A stretch of DNA of 64,000 bases from Saccharothrix sp. HUAS TT1 (GTDB lineage Bacteria; Actinomycetota; Actinomycetes; Mycobacteriales; Pseudonocardiaceae), in contig NZ_CP160453.1 in assembly GCF_040744945.1 (NCBI RefSeq), forward strand, positions 992,001 to 1,056,000, read 5' to 3'. Under the pieces are notes generated by a model. The model did not search any database, was not told the origin of the DNA, and saw nothing but the letters and a program-made list of their open reading frames with translations. Below are positions 9,398 through 20,611 of this stretch, in pieces. How positions within the stretch are numbered: position 1 is the first letter of the stretch; each line of letters begins with the position of its first letter. The position numbers and the translations under genes were made by a program.

Positions 9398-9690
9398 CGG
9401 CGCTCGACGCCCAGCCTCTTGGCCGCGCGGGCGCGTTGCCTGCCGGAGCGGGACCTGCGCAGTCTCTTGATCAACATCGGATCGGCGGCCAACGCCTCTT
9501 CCTTCTCGATCAACGCGTTCAGCAGCTGGTAGTAGCGCGTCGAGGACATGTCGAACAGCTCCTTGACGGCCTGTTCCTTCGCACCGGCGTACTTCCACCA
9601 CTGGCGCTCGAAGGCCAGGATCTCGCGCTCCCGGTCGGTCAACCCGTCGTCCGGCCCCTCCGCCGGCGCCAGTGCCTCTGCGGCGTCCAT
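9394..9690 (-). CDS. DUF3263 domain protein
   Basis: A 98-residue actinobacterial protein of the DUF3263 family. The conserved core is [18 protein letters not shown] followed by a helix-turn-helix-like [18 protein letters not shown] segment and a basic tail. The layout resembles a small DNA-binding protein, though that is an inference. ATG 9690 is preferred over upstream ATGs because GGAG lies five bases before it. It overlaps the following LytR_C gene by four bases. Confidence 0.85.
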   Translation of the reverse strand: MDAAEALAPAEGPDDGLTDREREILAFERQWWKYAGAKEQAVKELFDMSSTRYYQLLNALIEKEEALAADPMLIKRLRRSRSGRQRARAAKRLGVERR

Positions 9691-9800
9691 CTGGCTCCTC
9701 AGCCGTGTCCCGTGCGTGGGTGCCATTACATCACGTGATCTTGGTCCGGGTCGGCTCATCGGTCGGCGCGTCCGATCGGCTCGCCGTTAGGCTGCGCGTC

Positions 9801-10385
9801 ATGGCAGTTCACCCGATCCGGATCGCCGGAGATCCCGTGCTCCACACCCCGACCCGCCCGGTCGAGGTGTTCGACGAGGCGCTGCGCACGCTGGTCGACG
9901 ACATGTACGAGACGATGGCGGCGGCGAACGGTGTCGGTCTCGCGGCCAACCAGATCGGGGTCGACCTGCGGTTGTTCGTCTACGACTGCCCGGACGACCA
10001 GGGCGTCCGGCACCGGGGTGTGGTGGTGAACCCGGTGTTGGAGACGTCGGAGGTGCCGCTGGGGATGCCGGACCCGGACGACGACTTCGAGGGGTGCCTG
10101 TCGGCGCCGGGCGAGTCGTACCCGACGGGTCGGGCGGCGCGGGCGAAGGTGACCGGGTCCGACGGCGACGGGAAGCCGGTGGAGGTGGAGGGCACGGGGT
10201 TCTTCGCCCGGTGCCTGCAGCACGAGACCGATCACCTGGACGGGCTCATCTACCTGGACCGGCTGGTGGGTCGGCACAAGCGGGCGTCGAAGAGGATGTT
10301 GAAGGCCAACGGGTGGGGTGTGCCGGGCCTGTCGTGGGACCCGGCGACGTCGGAGGACCCGTTCGCGGACGACGAGGACGACTGA
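9801..10385 (+). CDS. def: Peptide deformylase
   Basis: A 194-residue metalloenzyme that removes the formyl group from nascent N-terminal methionine. All three family motifs are intact: [18 protein letters not shown] (metal-binding Cys) and QHETDHLDG (two metal-binding His and the catalytic Glu). The C-terminal 25 residues are acidic, as in actinobacterial type forms. It is transcribed divergently from the DUF3263/LytR_C pair with about 110 bp between. Confidence 0.96.
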   Translation: MAVHPIRIAGDPVLHTPTRPVEVFDEALRTLVDDMYETMAAANGVGLAANQIGVDLRLFVYDCPDDQGVRHRGVVVNPVLETSEVPLGMPDPDDDFEGCLSAPGESYPTGRAARAKVTGSDGDGKPVEVEGTGFFARCLQHETDHLDGLIYLDRLVGRHKRASKRMLKANGWGVPGLSWDPATSEDPFADDEDD

Positions 10386-10457
10386 CCGGGGCGGGCTCAA
10401 GCAGGGCGGGCTCAACCAGGGCGGGCTCAAGCGGGACAGGGGCGGGACGGGCGCTGG

Positions 10458-11207
10458 TCAGGCGGGGTCGGTGGCCGGTTCGCCGGGGGTGGCGCGCGCC
10501 GCGGCGGCGGTGGTGTCGTGGTGGCGCTGGGCCTTCGGCTGGTGGTCGGCGCGGGTGGGGCGCTCGGGGCGCCGCCAGGGCAGTTCGGGCAGTGACGCCA
10601 GTTCGACGTAGCCCGCGCAGCGGGCCAGTTCGGGGTAGGCGCCGGCGAGCACGGCGGCCCTGATCCGCCGCACCTGGCCGACCGTCGGCAGCTCTCCCAC
10701 CAGCAGGAACGGCAGCAGCAGCCGCCACGCGCCGACGATGGCGGCACGGCCGCGGTGGGGTGCGCGCAGGGTGGCCCGCGCGACGCGCAGGGCGTGTTCG
10801 CCCGCGGTCATCGCCGCGGGGTGGCCGGTGTGGTCCCAGGACCAGCGCAGGTTGTCGGCCATGGCGCAGCGGACGCAGTCGACGGGTCCGGTGGCGAGTT
10901 CTTCGCCGCACTGGGAGCAGGCAAGCAGGGTCATGGCCCAGTCGGTGCAGGTCCAGGGGTGCAGGCCGACTTCGTCGGCGAGGACGAGTTCGGCGAGTTC
11001 GCGTTCGCCGGCGCCGCCTTCGGCGAGTTGTTCGGCGGCCAGCAGCTCCTGCCAGTCGAGCAGCCAGTACTGGTCGACGAGTTCGGCGCAGAACCGGCAC
11101 CCGGGGTAGCCGCGGCCCGCGAGGTCGCCGCACGACGGGCACGGCGAGACGGCGGCGGGGCGGGCCACGCGCCGGGCGCCGGGCGGGAACGGCTGGTGAT
11201 CAGCCAC
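10458..11207 (-). CDS. Zinc-ribbon protein of unknown function
   Basis: A 249-residue protein I do not recognise as a characterised family. It has two likely zinc ribbons: CPSCGD followed by CRFC (about residues 20-40), and CSQCGE followed by CVRC (about 95-115). Between them lies WLLDWQELLAAEQL. A hydrophobic stretch (AAIVGAWRLLLPFLLVGELP) precedes a Pro/His-rich tail. GTG 11207 is the best start; codons upstream read through TPP-riboswitch sequence on the other strand. It ends 72 bp from def, convergently, across short direct repeats of GCGGGCTCAA. Confidence 0.6.
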   Translation of the reverse strand: MADHQPFPPGARRVARPAAVSPCPSCGDLAGRGYPGCRFCAELVDQYWLLDWQELLAAEQLAEGGAGERELAELVLADEVGLHPWTCTDWAMTLLACSQCGEELATGPVDCVRCAMADNLRWSWDHTGHPAAMTAGEHALRVARATLRAPHRGRAAIVGAWRLLLPFLLVGELPTVGQVRRIRAAVLAGAYPELARCAGYVELASLPELPWRRPERPTRADHQPKAQRHHDTTAAAARATPGEPATDPA

Positions 11208-11315
11208 GCGGTGAAAGGTACGCGCAAAGGGTGGGGCTTGGCACCCGCACCTTGGCAGCGGTGGCGGGCCGTGGCTATGGTCAGGCCGACAGCCCGAGGG
11301 GCTGGACAACTCAAC

Positions 11316-13077
<1,762 letters not shown>

Positions 13078-13078
<1 letters not shown>

Positions 13079-13881
13079 TGGCGGTCACGCCACCGCGGGT
13101 CCTCACCATCGCCGGGTCGGACTCCGGCGGTGGTGCGGGCCTGCAGGCCGACCTGCGGACGTTGTTCGCGTGCGGCGTGCACGGGATGACGGCGGTGACG
13201 GCGGTGACGGTGCAGAACTCGCTGGGCGTGTCCGGGTACGCCGAGCTGCCGCCGGAGGTGGTGGCGGCGCAGGTGGAGGCGGTGGCGACGGACATCGGGG
13301 TGGACGCGGCGAAGACCGGGATGCTGGCGTCGGCGGCGATCGTCGAGGCGGTCGCGGGCGCGCTGGACCGGGTCGACGTCGGGCCGTTCGTGGTCGACCC
13401 GGTGGCGGCGTCGATGCACGGGCACCAGCTGCTGGCCGACGACGCGCTGGACGCGCTGCGGGTGCTGCTGTTCCCGCGGGCGACGCTGGTGACGCCGAAC
13501 CTGGACGAGGTGCGGCTGCTGACCGGGATCGAGGTGCGCAGCCGGGCGGACCAGCGCAGGGCGGCGGAGGCGTTGCACGCGATGGGGCCGCGGTGGGTGC
13601 TGGTGAAGGGCGGGCACCTGTGGGACGACCCGGAGTGCCTTGACGTGCTGTACGACGGCGAGCGGTTCGTGGAGCTGCTGGGGCCGCGTTACGACGTCAA
13701 GCACACGCACGGCAGCGGGGACACGCTGGCGTCGGCGATCGCGTCGCAGCTGGCGCGGGGCGCGGACGTGCCGGCGGCGGTGCGGTTCGGCAAGGACTTC
13801 GTCGTCCGGTCGGTGGCGGCGGCGTACCCGTTGGGCGCCGGGGTCGGCCCGGTGTCGCCGCTGTGGCGGTTGGAGGGGTAG
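13078..13881 (+). CDS. thiD: Hydroxymethylpyrimidine/phosphomethylpyrimidine kinase ThiD
   Basis: A 267-residue ribokinase-fold enzyme that phosphorylates HMP and HMP-P, the step after ThiC. It carries [15 protein letters not shown] at the N-terminus, TPNLDEV, and the anion-hole/catalytic [13 protein letters not shown] near residue 205. It is co-transcribed with thiC through a one-base overlap and so shares the TPP riboswitch. Length is normal. Confidence 0.96.
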
Positions 13882-13896
13882 CCGGCGGTTCGGGGG

Positions 13897-14328
13897 TCAG
13901 GCCGTCTCGCCGACCAGCACCTCCAGCGCGGGCAGGGCGTTGACGAGGGCGTCGCGGTGCTCGGGGCTCAGCTCTTCGATCCGCCGCTGCAGCTCCCGCA
14001 CCCGGGCCGACCGCACCCCCGACACCATCGTCACGCCCTCCGGCGTGGGGGTGGCCAGCCAGGCGCGGCCGTCCTGCGGGTCCGGTTCGCGGCGCACGTA
14101 CCGGGCTTCCACCAGCGCGGCCACGATGCGGGACAGGGTCGGTGGCGCGACGCCCTCCTTGGCGGCCAGGTCGCCCAGCCGCATGGGGCCGCAGCGCGCC
14201 AGCGTCGCCAGCGCCGACACCGCGCCCGGTCCGAGGCCGGGCGACCCGGTGCGGCGCAGCAGCCGGGAGAGCCTGCCGATCGCGAGGTACAGCCGGGCGG
14301 TGGCGTCCTCGACCTGGTCGGCCGTCAC
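13897..14328 (-). CDS. MarR-family transcriptional regulator
   Basis: A 143-residue winged-helix repressor. The MRLGDLAAKEGVAPPTLSRIVAAL segment is the helix-turn-helix, followed by the wing at YVRREPDPQDGRAWLATPT. GTG 14328 is preferred because GAGGAGGA lies six bases upstream. It sits between thiD and thiG without sharing their riboswitches. A MarR-like inverted repeat lies at the dioxygenase promoter 2.8 kb away (17,112-17,125), which makes that gene a possible target. The link is an inference. Confidence 0.85.
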   Translation of the reverse strand: MTADQVEDATARLYLAIGRLSRLLRRTGSPGLGPGAVSALATLARCGPMRLGDLAAKEGVAPPTLSRIVAALVEARYVRREPDPQDGRAWLATPTPEGVTMVSGVRSARVRELQRRIEELSPEHRDALVNALPALEVLVGETA

Positions 14329-14385
14329 GGCGGTCCTCCTCGGGCAGACGGGCACAACGAGCGTCCATCATGCCGTGCTTGGCAA

Positions 14386-15339
<954 letters not shown>

Positions 15340-15343
<4 letters not shown>

Positions 15344-16350
15344 CGGTTGTTCCCTCCTTCGCGGAGCAGGGTGAGCACCCGCCGCGCCGTGACGGGCGCG
15401 AGCAGCAGACCGTTGCGGTGGTGGCCGGTGGCGGCCAGCACGCCGGGTTCCAGCCAGTCGACGACCGGCGCGTTGTCGGGGCTGCCCGCGCGGAACCCGG
15501 CGGCGGCCTCGGTCAGCGCGTACTCGGCGATGCCGGGCCACACGACCTCGGCGTCGCGCAGCAGGTCCCGCACGCCGCCGACGGTCACGCCGCCGTCGAA
15601 CCCGGCTTCGTACTGGGTGGCGCCGAGGACGAACCCGTCCGCGCGCGGCACCAGGTACACGGGTCGGCCGGAGACGTGCGCGCGGATCGTGTGCCGGGGT
15701 GGCGGCAGCGCGCCCGGTCGTGCCGACAGCCGCAGGATCTCGCCCTTCACCGGCCGGATCACGTCCTTCAGCGCCGGGTGCAGGTCGCGGCTCCACGCGC
15801 CCGCCGCGATCACCGTGACCCCGGGGGCCTCGGGAGGGGCCGAGTCGGTGAACGCCACGCCGCGGGCCTCGCAGGCGGCCCGCAACGCGCGCAGCAGCGC
15901 CCGGTTGTCCACGGCCACGTCACCGGGCACCGACAGTCCACTTCGGACGGACCCGAGGCCGGGTTCCAGGGCGCGCAGCTCACGCCCGGTCAACCTCGTC
16001 GCGGACCGGCCCCTGCGCCCCAGGTAGTCGCGCAGCTGGTCCAGCACCTCGACGTCGGCCCGGTCGACCGCGACCGCCAGCGTCCCGGCCGGGCTCAGCT
16101 CCACGCCCAGCTCGCGGGCGAACTCCGGCCACAGCGCCAACGACTCGACGCCGAGCGCCAGCACGTCCTCGTCGCCCGGCCACGCCTCGGTGATCGGCGC
16201 GAGCATCCCGCCCGCCACCCACGAGCCGCCGTGCGGCGAGCCGTGGTCCACCACCACGACGGGGAAACCGGCGCGGGCCGCGTACCAGGCGGCGGACAGG
16301 CCGATGACGCCACCGCCGAGGACGGTCACTCGCACTGCCAAGGCACTCAC
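15340..16350 (-). CDS. thiO: Glycine oxidase ThiO
   Basis: A 336-residue FAD-dependent D-amino-acid-oxidase-type enzyme that oxidises glycine to the iminoacetate used by ThiG. The Rossmann motif [19 protein letters not shown] is at the N-terminus, with [11 protein letters not shown] and the C-terminal [15 protein letters not shown] flavin loop. GTG 16350 follows the riboswitch directly, but its Shine-Dalgarno spacing is tight (GGGAGC then GTG). A TTG at 16341 or GTG at 16335 could be the true start. Confidence 0.93.
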
Positions 16351-16351
16351 G

Positions 16352-16444
16352 CTCCCTGCGCCGGCATGACCCGGATCAGGTTCGACGGTCGGAGCGAACC
16401 ACGCTCCCTCTCAGCCCGGTCTGTTCCGGGCTCCCGTGCGGACC
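16352..16444 (-). promoter_or_regulatory. TPP riboswitch (THI element) before thiO-thiS-thiG
   Basis: On the minus strand the sequence contains GGGCTGAGAGGGAGC followed by CGAACCTGATCCGGGTCATG and CCGGCGCAGGGAG, which is the THI-element core. It ends at the thiO start, so it probably controls ribosome access. This second copy faces the other way from the thiC copy. Confidence 0.95.
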
Positions 16445-16482
16445 GTCTCCACCGTAGCGCACGCGGCGGCCCGGCGGTTACC

Positions 16483-17151
16483 GTGCGGCCCGTGCCAGGA
16501 CTCGACGGAACGCGGATCAGGCGGCGGCTCGCCGACGCACGGCTCTACCTCTGCACCCCGGCCCGCCCGGACCTCGCCGAGTTCGCGGACGCCGCGCTCG
16601 CGGGCGGCGTGGACGTCGTGCAGCTGCGGGACAAGGGCCTGGAAGCCAGGCAGGAGATCGCCGCGCTGGAAGTGCTCGCCGAGGCGTGCGCGCGGCACGG
16701 CGCGCTGCTCGCGGTGAACGACCGGGCGGACGTGGCGCTGGCCGTGGACGCCGACGTGCTGCACCTGGGGCAGGACGACCTGCCGGTGCCGTCGGCGCGT
16801 CGCGTGGTCGGCGACGAGGTGGTGATCGGCCGGTCGACGCACGACGTCGCCCAGGCGCGGGCGGCGGCCGTCGAGGACGGCGTGGACTACTTCTGCACCG
16901 GGCCGTGCTGGCCGACGCCGACCAAGCCGGGACGTCCCGCGCCCGGCCTGGACCTGGTGCGCGCCACCGCGGGCGCGACCGCGCGGCCGTGGTTCGCCAT
17001 CGGCGGCATCGACCGGGAGCGGCTGCCGGAGGTGCTGGCGGCGGGCGCGGAGCGCGTGGTGGTCGTGCGGGCCGTCACCGAGGCCGAGGACCCCCGCGCC
17101 GCGGCGGCATGGTTGAAAATTCAACTAAAGGGCGTACAGTCGTCCCCGTGA
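16483..17151 (+). CDS. thiE: Thiamine-phosphate synthase ThiE
   Basis: A 222-residue TIM-barrel enzyme that joins HMP-pyrophosphate and thiazole phosphate into thiamine phosphate. Motifs are [59 protein letters not shown] and [13 protein letters not shown] 16483 or GTG 16492 could be the start; both leave the domain complete. It is divergent from thiO and has no riboswitch of its own. Its last codons carry the promoter/operator of the next gene. Confidence 0.94.
   Translation: MRPVPGLDGTRIRRRLADARLYLCTPARPDLAEFADAALAGGVDVVQLRDKGLEARQEIAALEVLAEACARHGALLAVNDRADVALAVDADVLHLGQDDLPVPSARRVVGDEVVIGRSTHDVAQARAAAVEDGVDYFCTGPCWPTPTKPGRPAPGLDLVRATAGATARPWFAIGGIDRERLPEVLAAGAERVVVVRAVTEAEDPRAAAAWLKIQLKGVQSSP
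17112..17140 (+). promoter_or_regulatory. Promoter with MarR-type operator inside the 3' end of thiE
   Basis: The inverted repeat GTTGAA-AA-TTCAAC (17112-17125) overlaps a -35-like TTGAAA (17113-17118), which is followed after 16 bp by TACAGT (17135-17140). The expected transcription start falls on or next to the GTG/ATG at 17148-17151, so the dioxygenase mRNA is probably leaderless. TTGAA/TTCAA palindromes are typical of MarR regulators. Confidence 0.6.
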
Positions 17152-17906
17152 TGCCTGTGCTGTACCTGGGCCACGGGGCGCCCCCGCTGGCCGACGACGA
17201 GCGGTGGACCGGCGAGCTGAGGTCGTGGTCCGCGACGCTGCCGCGACCCGAGTCGATCCTCGTGGTGTCCGCGCACTGGGAGAACGACCCGCTGACGCTG
17301 GGCGCGACCACCTCCGTGCCGCTCACGTACGACTTCTGGGGCTTCCCCCGGCGGTACTACGAGGTCACCTACGAGGCGCCGGGCGCGCCCGAGCTGGCCC
17401 GCGCGGTCACCGGGCTGCTCGACCGACCGGTGGCGCGCGACGAGCGGCGCGGGCTGGACCACGGCGCGTACGTGCCGCTGAAGGAGATGTTCCCCGAGGC
17501 GGACGTCCCGGTGCTGCAGGTGTCCATGCCCAGCCTCGACCCGCGCGAGCTGTTCGACGTCGGGCGCGCGCTGGCGCCGTTGCGCGACCAGGGCGTGCTG
17601 ATCGTCGGCAGCGGGTTCATGACGCACAACCTGAGCTGCGTGGACCTGTCCGTCGGCCCGGACTACCAGCCGCCGTCGTGGTCCGCCGAGTTCGACGACT
17701 GGGCGGGGCGGGCGCTGGCCGACGGCGACGTGGACGCGCTGCTGGACTTCCAGCGCAAGGCGCCCGCCGCCGGCATCGCGCACCCGCGCACCGAGCACTT
17801 CGCGCCGCTGTTCGTGTCCCTGGGCGCGAGCACGGCGCAGGAGGCCACCACGACGGTCGACGGCTTCTGGTACGGGCTGTCCAAGCGCTCCGTGCAGCTG
17901 TCCTGA
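17151..17906 (+). CDS. DODA-type class III extradiol ring-cleavage dioxygenase
   Basis: A 251-residue LigB-like enzyme related to plant 4,5-DOPA dioxygenase and bacterial YgiD; it would open a catechol-type ring using a bound metal. Candidate metal and active-site positions are in LGHGAP, VVSAHWE, GLDHGAYVPL and PRTEHFAPL. The natural substrate cannot be told. The ATG at 17151 overlaps the last base of thiE; a GTG directly before it is also possible. A MarR-like operator covers its promoter. Confidence 0.87.
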   Translation: MPVLYLGHGAPPLADDERWTGELRSWSATLPRPESILVVSAHWENDPLTLGATTSVPLTYDFWGFPRRYYEVTYEAPGAPELARAVTGLLDRPVARDERRGLDHGAYVPLKEMFPEADVPVLQVSMPSLDPRELFDVGRALAPLRDQGVLIVGSGFMTHNLSCVDLSVGPDYQPPSWSAEFDDWAGRALADGDVDALLDFQRKAPAAGIAHPRTEHFAPLFVSLGASTAQEATTTVDGFWYGLSKRSVQLS

Positions 17907-17932
17907 CCGCGCGGCTGTCCTGACCGCCGACA

Positions 17933-17971
17933 GCGGAGCACCCCCCGGGCAGTGCCCGAGGGGTGCTCCGC
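17933..17971. terminator. Bidirectional hairpin terminator
   Basis: GCGGAGCACCCC (17933-17944) pairs with GGGGTGCTCCGC (17960-17971), with further pairing of CGGGCA and TGCCCG inside. It lies between two convergent genes, 27 bp from the dioxygenase stop and 26 bp from the protease stop. Confidence 0.8.
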
Positions 17972-17996
17972 AAGCCGAACGCGGAGTGGCGCCCGA

Positions 17997-19160
17997 TCAG
18001 CCGCGGGTCAGGCTCAACCCGTAGGCGCTCAGGATCTCGCCGACCGGCTGGAAGTAGGTCGTGCCGCCGGAGGAGCAGTTGCCCGAACCGCCGGAGGTCA
18101 CGCCCTGGGCCTGGCTGTAGCCCGAGCCCGCCACCCACGAGCCGCCGGAGTCGCCGGGCTCGGCGCAGGCGTTCGTGCGGGTCAGGCCGGACACCGTGCC
18201 CTGCGGGTAGTTCACCGTCGAGTTCTTCGCCTGGACGGTGCCGCAGCGCCAGCCGGTGGTGGAGCCGGAGCGGCAGATCGCCGCGCCGACCGCCGCCGAC
18301 GTGGAGCCGGTCACGGTGACGTTGGAGCCGTTGTAGCGGTTGACCCACGGGCGCGAGGTCCAGTTGGAGTTCGTCCGCACCCAGGCGTAGTCGTTGCCTG
18401 GGAAGGACGAGCCCGCGAAGGAGCCCTGCGAGACGCGGTTGAAGCCGGTCGTCGCGTTGCCCACGCGGCCGCAGTGGCCCGCGGTCACGAAGCCGCCGGA
18501 GACCGCGAAGCCCACCGAGCACCGGCCGCTGCCGATGTAGTAGGCGTCGCCGCCGCGGGTGTCGTACAGCGTCGTCGGGCTCTGGTCGACCTCGACCACC
18601 CGCACCGACGGGCTGAGCGTCTTGGCCGTGGCCAGGAACGACTCCGCCGCCGCGTCGCGCTGGAGGCGGTTGACCTCGACGACGACCGAGTTGGTCTGCT
18701 CGTCGACCCGCCAGCCGGTGATCGACTTCGGCGCCGTCATGCCGTCGATCGCCGACTTCGCGCCGGACAGCTGCCGGTGCGAGAAGGCCACGTACTTGGC
18801 GTCGGCGCCCGCGGACCGCGCCGCGGCCACCTTCGCCGAGTCGGCCACCGCGACGACCAGCTTGCCGGTCGACGGGTTGATCCACGAACCTGCGAAGGCG
18901 GCGCCGACCGCGGACCGCGCCGCGGCCTCGATCTCACCCGCGCGGGTGTCGCTCGCCAAACGGGCGGTGACCTGTTCGGCGTTCAGGCCCAGGTCGCGTT
19001 GCGCCGCTTGGAGCAACTCGGCCGGGTAGCTCTCCGTGTCGGCCGGGGTTGACCCATAGGGCGCGGCGGTGTCCGCGGTGGCCGGTACGCTGAGAGCTGT
19101 AGCCGTGCCGGCGGCCAGCAGGACGGCCGTGGCAAGGCGGACCGCACTCGTGCGGTTCAT
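17997..19160 (-). CDS. Secreted S1E (alpha-lytic/streptogrisin-type) serine protease precursor
   Basis: A 387-residue secreted protease. It has a signal peptide (about residues 1-30, ending in ATADT), a pro-domain of the alpha-lytic type (about 45-195), and a mature chymotrypsin-fold domain from about 200. The catalytic triad is visible: H229 in VTAGHCG, D257 in PGNDYAW and S338 in EPGDSGGSW. Six cysteines in the mature part fit three disulfides. No C-terminal binding domain follows. Known relatives are streptogrisins. ATG 19160 has AGGGAG upstream. Confidence 0.94.
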   Translation of the reverse strand: MNRTSAVRLATAVLLAAGTATALSVPATADTAAPYGSTPADTESYPAELLQAAQRDLGLNAEQVTARLASDTRAGEIEAAARSAVGAAFAGSWINPSTGKLVVAVADSAKVAAARSAGADAKYVAFSHRQLSGAKSAIDGMTAPKSITGWRVDEQTNSVVVEVNRLQRDAAAESFLATAKTLSPSVRVVEVDQSPTTLYDTRGGDAYYIGSGRCSVGFAVSGGFVTAGHCGRVGNATTGFNRVSQGSFAGSSFPGNDYAWVRTNSNWTSRPWVNRYNGSNVTVTGSTSAAVGAAICRSGSTTGWRCGTVQAKNSTVNYPQGTVSGLTRTNACAEPGDSGGSWVAGSGYSQAQGVTSGGSGNCSSGGTTYFQPVGEILSAYGLSLTRG

Positions 19161-19690
19161 TAGGCGTCTCCCTCATCTTCGGGTGCAGGGAACCCGAGAG
19201 CCTGGTTGCAGGGACCGCTCTCGGGGGCTCTAGGGGGACGGGTGGTGGGGCGGCGGCAGGGGTCGCCCCACCCCTTTACTCCTCGTCCACGTCGTCGCTC
19301 GGGGTTCCGGGACCGTGGTCGCACGTCGCAGATCCCGGGTCGAAGCCGGCGCTCGCAGCTCTCGCACGGCCCCTCCTCCCGGTACCTACCGACCAGTACT
19401 CGCCCGTTCGAGCGACGTTATGACCCTGTTACCTATTACGGTTCAGGCCATCTGAGGGCGAAGTGTGTCACAGCACACGCCGAGTTGACTGCGCTGTGTA
19501 GCGTTTGACAGTTAACTCTCACTCAAGGTAGTGATTCGATCACCGATTCGGGCGGATTTGCCAGAAGTAAGTGATTCCGCCTCAAAGGGCTCGTACGTGT
19601 GAATGCTGTTGCCCCGGGCGGGCGACGCAGGAGGAGTTCCGGTGACGGGGCGTGTAGTCACGAAGCCGCCGCTGGGGTGAGGATCGGGAC
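19161..19690. other. 530-bp non-coding region between divergent genes
   Basis: No convincing gene is seen. The stretch 19420-19600 is clearly A/T-richer than its surroundings and holds promoter-like pieces (TTGACT at about 19485, TTGACA at about 19506). It also holds a GTGTG-N6-CACAC inverted repeat at 19463-19478, which could be a regulator site. It must contain promoters for the S1 protease on the minus strand and the dehydratase on the plus strand. Confidence 0.4.
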
Positions 19691-20611
19691 ATGGACCTCG
19701 TCACGATCTCCGACATCCGGGCCGCCGCCGAGCGCATCGCGGGCGCGGCGACCCGCACACCGCTGCTGCGGTTCGACGACCGGCTGTGGCTCAAGCCGGA
19801 GAGCCTGCAACCCGTCGGCGCGTTCAAGATCCGCGGCGCGCACAACGCCCTGGCGCGGCTGCCCGAGGCCGTGCGGGCGCGCGGCGTCGTCGCGTACTCC
19901 AGCGGCAACCACGCGCAGGCCGTCGCGTACTCGGCGAAGCTGTTCGGCGTGCCCGCGGTGATCGTGGTGCCCGAGGACACGCCGCGGGTGAAGGTCGAGG
20001 CGACCCGCTCGCACGGCGCCGAGGTGGTCCAGGTGCCGACGGCCGAGCGGGAGTCGCGGGCCGCCGAGCTGGTGGCCGAGCGCGGCGCGACGCTCATCCC
20101 GCCGTTCGACCACCCCGACGTCATCGCCGGTCAGGGCACCATCGGGCTGGAGGTGATCGCCGACCTGCCGGACGTGGAGACGGTGCTGGCGCCGGTCAGC
20201 GGCGGCGGGCTGATCTCCGGCGTGGCGGCCGCGGTGAAGGCGCTGAGCCCGTCGACGCGGGTGGTCGGGGTGGAGCCGGAGCTGGCCGGTGACGCGGCCG
20301 CGTCGCTGCGGGCGGGCGCCCTGGTCCGGTGGCCCGCCGAGGACCGGGCCCGGACCGTCGCCGACGGGCTGCGGGCCGAGCCGTCCGAGCTGACGTTCGC
20401 GCACATGACCGCCCACGTGGACGACGTCGTGACGGTGTCCGAGGAACAGATCGGGGCGGCCGTCGGGCTGCTCGCCCGCCGGGCCAGGCTGGTGGTGGAG
20501 CCCAGCGGCGCGGTCGCCTTCGCCGCGCACCTCGCCCGGCCCGCCGGGCGGACCGTCGCCGTGCTGTCCGGCGGGAACGTCGACCCCGAGGTGCTCGCCC
20601 GGTACCTCTGA
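19691..20611 (+). CDS. Threonine/serine dehydratase-like PLP enzyme
   Basis: A 306-residue fold-type II PLP enzyme of the threonine ammonia-lyase/serine racemase group. The PLP lysine is in GAFKIRGA (about residue 44), SSGNHAQAVAY binds the substrate carboxylate, and SGGGLISG forms the phosphate cup. There is no C-terminal ACT domain, so it would be a catabolic, unregulated form. A role in threonine, serine or hydroxyaspartate breakdown is equally possible. It ends directly against the stop of the MFS gene, with no space between. Confidence 0.85.
   Translation: MDLVTISDIRAAAERIAGAATRTPLLRFDDRLWLKPESLQPVGAFKIRGAHNALARLPEAVRARGVVAYSSGNHAQAVAYSAKLFGVPAVIVVPEDTPRVKVEATRSHGAEVVQVPTAERESRAAELVAERGATLIPPFDHPDVIAGQGTIGLEVIADLPDVETVLAPVSGGGLISGVAAAVKALSPSTRVVGVEPELAGDAAASLRAGALVRWPAEDRARTVADGLRAEPSELTFAHMTAHVDDVVTVSEEQIGAAVGLLARRARLVVEPSGAVAFAAHLARPAGRTVAVLSGGNVDPEVLARYL

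Noticed and set aside
19206..19508. A 100-codon frame in the 530-bp gap
   Set aside because: No ribosome site or domain, Arg/Ser-rich composition, and it crosses the A/T-rich promoter-like region.
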